A program made the translations under genes and the position numbers. The notes beneath the pieces were generated by a model. That model was given only the letters and a program-made list of their open reading frames with translations, searched no databases and had not been told where the DNA came from. A DNA stretch of 64,000 bases, taken from the NCBI GenBank assembly GCA_001939145.1, contig LSRX01000433.1:416794-480793 (forward strand), read 5' to 3'. This DNA comes from Symbiodinium microadriaticum. Lineage: Eukaryota > Sar > Dinophyceae > Suessiales > Symbiodiniaceae. The stretch's first letter is position 1. Every line of letters starts with the position of its first letter. Shown here one piece after another: positions 58,658 through 64,000 of this stretch.

Positions 58658-60020
58658 ATGGTGATTTCCGTGACCGTTTGCCTTCTCAGTGGCGAGACTG
58701 CGACTGCTCCTTACAAGGAATGTACGGAATATAGGGTTTAGGGGCTTACGGTTTAGAGTTTAGGGCCTTTAGGGTTTAGACTTCAGGGCCTTTCCAGTTG
58801 AGGGTTTGCGGCCTTTGGGTTTAGGGGTGAGGGTTATGGGGGGTTTAGGGTTGAGGTGAGGGTTGCTCCTCACTCTAACCTGGTAGAGAAGTTCTTGTTG
58901 AAAGCAAGAGTCTTCGAGTCTGCGACTGCTAAAGAAGTCAGCCCGAAACCGTCCGCAGGTCCAATGCAGTAGCAATCAAAGACTTGCCTCAGCAAGCACA
59001 TCTCCGCAATCGCGAAGCATGTCCAAATCTGTCCCAAGTTCTGCTCAGGTTCTAAACCCTATAAACTGCCCAGTGGAATACGCTTTCCCGGATCTCCGAG
59101 GCAGAAGGCTGCGTCCTGCAAACAAGCTTTGGAAGCCTCTACCCTGACCTGAATCCTAAATCCAAAGCCTAAAACCTAAATCCTACAGGTTATTTTTTTT
59201 AGGGTTTAAGGGTGTAGGGTTTAAGGAGTATAGGGTTTAAAGGGTTTAGGGGTTAGGGTTTAGGGGGATTAAATCTGAAACCTAAATCCCAAGCCCAAAC
59301 CCTGAGCCAAGGTATCATTGGAACCTAGTAGCTCCGTGGAGACTCTCCGGGCAAAAGCGCGGCAGGCTCTCGGACGGGGTGTCGGCAAGCTGGTGTCTTC
59401 TGCAGGACCGGGCTGGAAAGGGGGCTTTGGGCTTGGAAATGTTAGGGGTTCACATAGTGGCCTGAACAATTGCCTACATTATTTTGTGGTTCCTTATTGC
59501 AATTACAGTATAATAGATACCATATTCTAAGCGCGCTAATTATTGTTAAGGCCTCCACATTAGGCTTCGAAGGCTTTAGGCCTAACCCTAAGCCCGAAAT
59601 CTTAAAATTGCTCTACAACCCAAAGCCTTAAATCCTGCAAACTAGATTTGAGGCATATAAAAAAAACCCTAAACTTGCGACGCAGACCCCGAGGTAGCTT
59701 GCTTCGTGGGCCAGGCAGCTTAGCAGAGGCTGGTGTGCAAGATGGCGACACCATCACCGTGGTCACGCAGAAAGTGTCGTTACGGGCTACAGACGCTCTG
59801 CAAGTGCGATGTTCTGCTTGGATGACGTCTCTCTCCCTCACTCTCTCTTTCTCTCACTCTCTGTCTGTCTGTGTCTCTCTCTCTCTCTCTCTCTCTGTTG
59901 CTTTCGTGCTGTCTCGCTCGCTCGCTATCAATCGATCGCTCGTTCTCTTTCTCTCTCTGTCTCGCTCTCTGTTGCTTTCGTGCTGTCTCGCTCGCTCGGT
60001 CGATCGATCGCTCGTTCTCG

Positions 60021-60053
<33 letters not shown>

Positions 60054-63000
60054 GCTCCCGCTCTCCCTCTCCTTCTCCCTCTCCCTCTCTCTCTTGCTTA
60101 TGTTTCTAATTTTCTCTGTGGCAGAGATGGGCAGCTGTATTTTTCAATTTGCTGCTGCCATTGCCTTGATTCGGTTTTTGCGAGTACAGAGACTGTCAAG
60201 CACAATTCAATTTGGCAAGTGTGCAAATATAGTACCGTCGTCATACTTCATCCTTATCTGTTCTCGTTCCCTATCGGAGCCCTGGAAGCAAGGAAAGTGC
60301 TTTTGCCTGCATCCGCGCAGATGGCTCGGTGGTCACCTGGGGAGATCAATTTGAAGGTGGCGATTGCAGCCATGTCCAGGACCTGCTGCAGGATGTGCAG
60401 GCAATCCAAGCGACCGCGGCCGCATTTGCGGCCCTCTGTGCCGATGGAAGAGTCGTATCTCAAAGTGTCCTCAGCAAAGCTTTGTGTTCTTTCTTTAAAA
60501 GCTGTTCTTGGCTACTCGACCCCTGCTTCTTGACCCTTACTACAGGATCTATAGTGTCGGAAGGGCTATAATTCAAGAAGGATTCATATCCCCATACAGT
60601 CTCAACCTTATTCGAACCTCCGTCTATTAATTAATGCCCCTCCCTACACTAGTTGCAATGGACCCTGACCGGAGGTCACTTGGGGCAACCCAGAATTCGG
60701 CGGCGACAGCTCCACGGTCCAGTGGCGCCTCCTTGAGGTGAGCCAAATTCAAGCGACGAGTGGCGCCTTTGCCGCTCTCCGGCCACTCGTCGCGGGATTT
60801 CGGGCTGAGGATTTGTCCGGAGTTGTCGCTGGAGCCGGTTGTGTTATTTCGATGTGGCTTCCAGGATGTCTTTTTGAGGCAGGACGGGTGCCGCTTGATG
60901 TTGCCACCGTAAACCCCCCAAACCTCGATGCTAGCATTCATGCCAGCATGACGCCTTGACAACTTCTTCCTTCAAGAGCCAGCAACCAGCAGCAATGACC
61001 TTACGAGCTCCTTGATGTGGATGTGCACTCAAAGGGGCCCTTGTTTTGTGGTGCTTACCTTGTTCTGCAAGAAAGCTGCGAGCGGAGTCCGTGATGCTGC
61101 AGAAGAAGCAGTAGTCCCGTGTATCGCCGAAGTGCGCATTGGCCTTCCTGTGATGCTACTTCCCGACTAGAAACCGGGAAGCACGGCGCCGTTGCTTGCG
61201 CGGAGGTTTTGGAGCCCTGAACCCCTGAACCGCTCTTGTGCGAGTGTGTGAGTCGAAACCCCTAAACCCTAACCCTATAAGCTTAAACACCCTACACAAG
61301 CCTTTAATTCAACATAGGCAAGATGGCACCGTAGAGACCTGGGGGATGCCTCATCTTGGTGGCGACTGCGCCCTGGTCTACGGCCAGCTGCGAAACGTTC
61401 GGCAGATCCAGGCATTGGGAGCTTCAACAACGGGGTTTAACCGAATTCCCTAAAAGGGCTCGGTCTCTTAGTAAAGTTGCTACCAAGGTTCTACAAGGCT
61501 TCGGGCTGGAAGGTTGTGCCCTGGAACCGGAAACCTCAAATTTTATAAGTCTAAAACACAGAAAGCCAAACCCCAACCCGCCCACCGGTGCACGGCTCGA
61601 AAAGTGGCAGTGGAATCATAGGGTAGCCCGAAGTCACCGTACCACATTCAAAGTTTGTCACCCCTCGAGGTATAAAGCCCAACCCTGAACACAGTGTAAC
61701 GCAGTAGGTAGGTGCTTGGAGCTCTAGGGGTTTCCGAAAATAGGGGACCCCAATATAGTACCCTAAATAGTAGGATCCTCAGTATAAGGACCCCTAAAGA
61801 AGGTACCCCCCTAAGTTTCGGAAACTCCCAGGTAGCCTTCGGAGCTCTATGGGTAGTTCTCTAAATTAGGGTCCCTTTTAGGGTCCTGTTTACTTGGGTG
61901 CCGTACTATATTGGGGACCTAAAAAAAGTGACCCTAATACCCCTATATAGCCTTCAGCCTGTCCAGGCCAATGATGCTGCATTCGCTGCTCTCCGAGCAG
62001 ATGGCTCCGTGGTCACCTGGGGCTGCCACGAGCAGGGCGGCAACAGCCAGCAGGCCCCGTAGCCCCCCCCACAGATAAATGAACCCTGGAAGGGTTTAAG
62101 GTTCATATGCCGTATAGGGACTCATAGTATAAGGGTAAACGGCCCTTACTTTTAAGGGTCTTCTGGTCCTTAAGGTATGGCATCCTTTTATTACATTACT
62201 ACATTCTACACCTAAGTTGCTATAGGGCTCGCGTTTGTTAAGTCTTGAGGGGGATCAGGATGGCCTTGGGTTTGATACCCTGTTTGACAGGGGGCCACGC
62301 GCATCACACGGTATGTGCTGCGCTGCTTAAGTTCATAGAATATAGCTTACAGGAGGCCCTTATGTGGAACGCCCCAAAACTCGGAGAGAAAGATACGGCT
62401 ACACTGTTTTGGCTGAAGTTTCCGCTTGTTGCCCTAAGGGCAGGCGTACAGGCTCTAGGTGTGGGGAGTTATAGCCATTCCGAAAAGGTCCTTAGTGAGA
62501 TAATCTCTGAGCCTCACCAAATCTCAGCGGCGGGTCGTGGCTGAGCCCTAGAACCTTACACCTTCAACTTTATAGAGGGTCTGAATATGTTAATCATGTC
62601 CTTCTGAATTAGTAACATCTTCCTTTTCGAAGTCCCTATATCACTATGCCACTATGCAAAGGATATCCCCCAAAGCTGAATAGTCAATCCAAACTACTAA
62701 GGAGCCGCATTTGACAAGAGAGTTCCTCCAGCGCAGTCCCCAGGTGCGACAGCATCTCCACGGCGTGCGGTGCATCCAGAAGCCTGGATCGGAAGAGGTT
62801 TCTGTCTAAGGCTGCGTTTGTGCCCTCACCGAGGGATCATGGGAGGTTAGTTTAGGGCTTAGGGTTTAGTTTTGCTGAGGGTCGGTGTGGGGGTCAGTTT
62901 GGACTGCCGGAAGATGAGACCTCGAGTCTTGCAGATTCACACAATTCACAATGCAGGCACCCTTGCTTTCTTTCTTTGCTCCTTCTTTCATGTGGGTAGT

Positions 63001-63924
63001 TCTAGGTCCCAAATATAGCACGGCACCCTCACAAAAAGGACCCTAAAAGGGACCCTACTTCAGAGAACTACCTATATGCTAGAACCCCTGACGCTTCATA
63101 GCAGGGGACGACGAGCAAGCGCCTGTGGAAGCTCTCGGGTCTCTCTTTCGTGGCCTTGCCTGAGCCGTCTTTGCTATTGGTAGCTTTGCACCGAGAAGTT
63201 CAAATCCCAAAGCCCAAAACCCCAAGACCCTGTGTGAGAGTCGAAACCCCTTCAATTGTCTGGCTCCTGGTATTTGGGGGTACAGAGCCAAACTATCTTA
63301 TAAGGTTTACTGTGTAGTTGGGTGGGTGTCTGAGACATGGCTGTGGGATATTTTTTCACTTCAATGAGACCTCGAACCACATCGAACCATCATGCCTCGC
63401 CTGGATTGTCCCGCCGAAACCCATTCCGAGTGACAAGACCACGGATTTCGGAGTGAAGGGGTTCCCTTAGTTGGGTTTGCTGGGTGTTCTATAAGGGTTT
63501 AAGCTGGAAGCCGTAAGTTCGTTTTGGCAATCGGGTTCTGAAGCTGTTGGGTTTAAACGGCCCTCTAGTTCTTTTGAGAAGAAGACCAAGCCCTGGCTTT
63601 CAAGGAGTTCGGCAAGGGGGTGTCGGGACTGTGGGGCCTACAAGCTATATAAACTGTCGCGAGGTCCCAAGTTGAAGTTGCAAGGATTCCATCGTCCCCT
63701 CCATTAAGGCACCGAAATGCGACCCTATGATTGCCAAGAGAAAGACCCTGATTCAACAATGCAAGACTCTAAGGACGACGACCCCTGAAGTAGGGTTTCG
63801 GTCACTTTGGTAGAGAGTGAGGAAGGGCTACCCCGGCTTCACCGCCATCAAAGACCATGGACAGGCAGGCTGTGGTTCAGTGTTCACCTGGACACTCCAC
63901 TGTCGTCCAATTTGGGGGGTTTAG
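58658..63924 (+). CDS. Ubiquitin-like + RCC1-like repeat protein, nine-exon gene
   Basis: Exons proposed: 58658-58705, 59312-59405, 59694-59803, 60293-60454, 60675-60781, 61318-61411, 61967-62053, 62744-62778, 63822-63924. Spliced they give 840 nt, 279 residues plus stop, in one frame. Residues 1 to about 84 form a ubiquitin-like domain (start MVISVTVCLLSGET; later SSSVETLRAKARQAL and AGVQDGDTITVV). Then follow RCC1-like blades of exactly 41 residues, each with AF-A-L-R-DG-V-TWG, a GG(D/N) turn and an IQ near the end: four complete blades and a degenerate fifth (FTAIKDHG, GSVFTW). The 41-residue period holds across every splice junction, which is the main proof of the model. Donors are GC, GA, GT, GT, GC, GC, GC, GA; all acceptors are AG|G. 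Dinoflagellate relatives are usually annotated as HERC-type ubiquitin ligases, but no HECT domain is visible here, so ligase activity should not be assumed. The stop at 63922 lies inside telomere-like sequence, so the true end could be beyond the window. Confidence 0.85.
59823..60098 (+). repeat. (CT)n-rich intronic tract
   Basis: Pyrimidine-rich stretch with CTGTCTGTCT, (CT)n and CCCTCTCC. It makes up most of intron 3 of the RCC1-like gene and inflates three open frames there. Confidence 0.95.
59891..60019 (+). repeat. 74-bp tandem duplication inside a CT-rich intron
   Basis: CTCTCTGTTGCTTTCGTGCT followed by GTCTCGCTCGCTCG and ATCGATCGCTCGTTCTC occurs at 59891 and again at 59965. It lies within the (CT)n-rich intron 3 (59804-60292) of the RCC1-like gene. 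Confidence 0.85.
61727..61829. mobile_element. Palindromic element (GGTTTCCGAAA ends) in an intron
   Basis: About 103 bp. GGGGTTTCCGAAAATAGGGG pairs with CCCCCTAAGTTTCGGAAACTC at 61806-61829. The interior has TATAGTACCCTAAATAG. It sits 20 bp before the family 2 copy in the same intron of the RCC1-like gene. Both are preceded by a GGAGCTCTA word. Confidence 0.65.
61849..61927 (-). mobile_element. MITE-like element, family 2, copy in a gene intron
   Basis: Contains GGGTAGTTCTCTAAATTAGG, GTCCCTTTTAGGGTCCT and GGGTGCCGTACTATATTGGG, matching the reverse complement of the element at 62992. The right terminal repeat is decayed. It lies in intron 6 (61412-61966) of the RCC1-like gene. Confidence 0.75.
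62090..62175 (+). mobile_element. Dispersed repeat family 3, copy b
   Basis: 86-bp relative of 16564-16661, in the intron after exon 7 of the RCC1-like gene and starting about 36 bp after the proposed donor. Confidence 0.65.
62992..63075 (+). mobile_element. MITE-like element, family 2, intact copy
   Basis: About 84 bp bounded by the inverted repeat GGGTAGTTCT and AGAACTACCT. Inside are TATAGCACGGCACCCTCAC and AAAAAGGACCCTAAAAGGGA. It lies between exons 8 and 9 of the RCC1-like gene, on the other orientation from the copy at 61849. Confidence 0.8.
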
Positions 63925-64000
63925 GGTTTATAGGGTTTGACACTCAGAGTCCACTGCCAAAAGGGTTTGGGGGTTTCGGGTTTAGGGGTTTATTTTCAGA

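Noticed and set aside
59809..60533. 220-codon Ser/Leu-rich frame
   Set aside because: It covers the CT-rich intron and reads the RCC1-like exon in the wrong frame; the correct frame at 60293-60454 keeps the blade motif.
63865..63880. A 16-bp intron between CAG|GC and TTCAG| in the last RCC1-like blade
   Set aside because: Too short for an intron, and removing it breaks the frame; reading through keeps GSVFTW in frame with a five-residue insertion.
1..64000. CRISPR arrays, tRNA or rRNA genes, bacterial operons
   Set aside because: No regular spacer pattern, no tRNA T-loop box with matching stems and no rRNA-like stretch was noticed; the sequence is nuclear eukaryotic in style. A tRNA search by program was not possible here.

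Overview
Organism. The window looks like nuclear DNA of a dinoflagellate, most likely a Symbiodiniaceae-type genome. Three things support this. (1) Plant/alveolate-type telomere units (TTTAGGG/CCCTAAA) and their decayed variants are scattered through nearly all non-coding sequence. (2) A recognisable multi-exon gene uses GT, GC and GA splice donors, and all eight acceptors read AG|G, which is a dinoflagellate splicing pattern. (3) An intronless gene carries a probable relic of the dinoflagellate spliced leader just upstream of its start. No prokaryotic or organellar genes, tRNAs or rRNAs were seen. Layout. The window is mostly non-coding. The right-hand third holds the well-supported genes, all on the + strand: an intronless ubiquitin-like plus ankyrin-repeat gene (44095-45444), and a nine-exon ubiquitin-like plus RCC1-like-repeat gene (58658-63924). 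A third + strand gene of unknown function is proposed as six exons at 38554-41957. It rests only on splice phase, AG|G acceptors and open frame. Elsewhere a number of short open, coding-like islands (for example 5401-5471, 7028-7162, 9829-10123, 20271-20465, 45865-45951 and 55912-56508 minus) may be exons, but single islands of this length also arise by chance, so they carry low confidence. Repeats. At least nine kinds of short palindromic (MITE-like, 50-145 bp) elements can be recognised by comparing positions within the window; the clearest family has four copies (4681, 8092, 17071, 57078). There are also perfect or near-perfect head-to-head telomere-repeat palindromes (4870-4948, 46798-46836), many microsatellites (CATA, TA, CT, GA, CA, GAT/CAT), a degenerate 17-18-bp tandem repeat at the left edge, a 79-bp tandem duplication and a 12-bp minisatellite. 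How the pieces fit. The confident genes lie on one strand, as expected for dinoflagellate unidirectional arrays. Two of them begin with ubiquitin-like domains followed by solenoid repeats. The introns and intergenic stretches are filled with hairpin elements, microsatellites and decayed telomere-like sequence. Most long open frames in the window run through microsatellites and are not genes.
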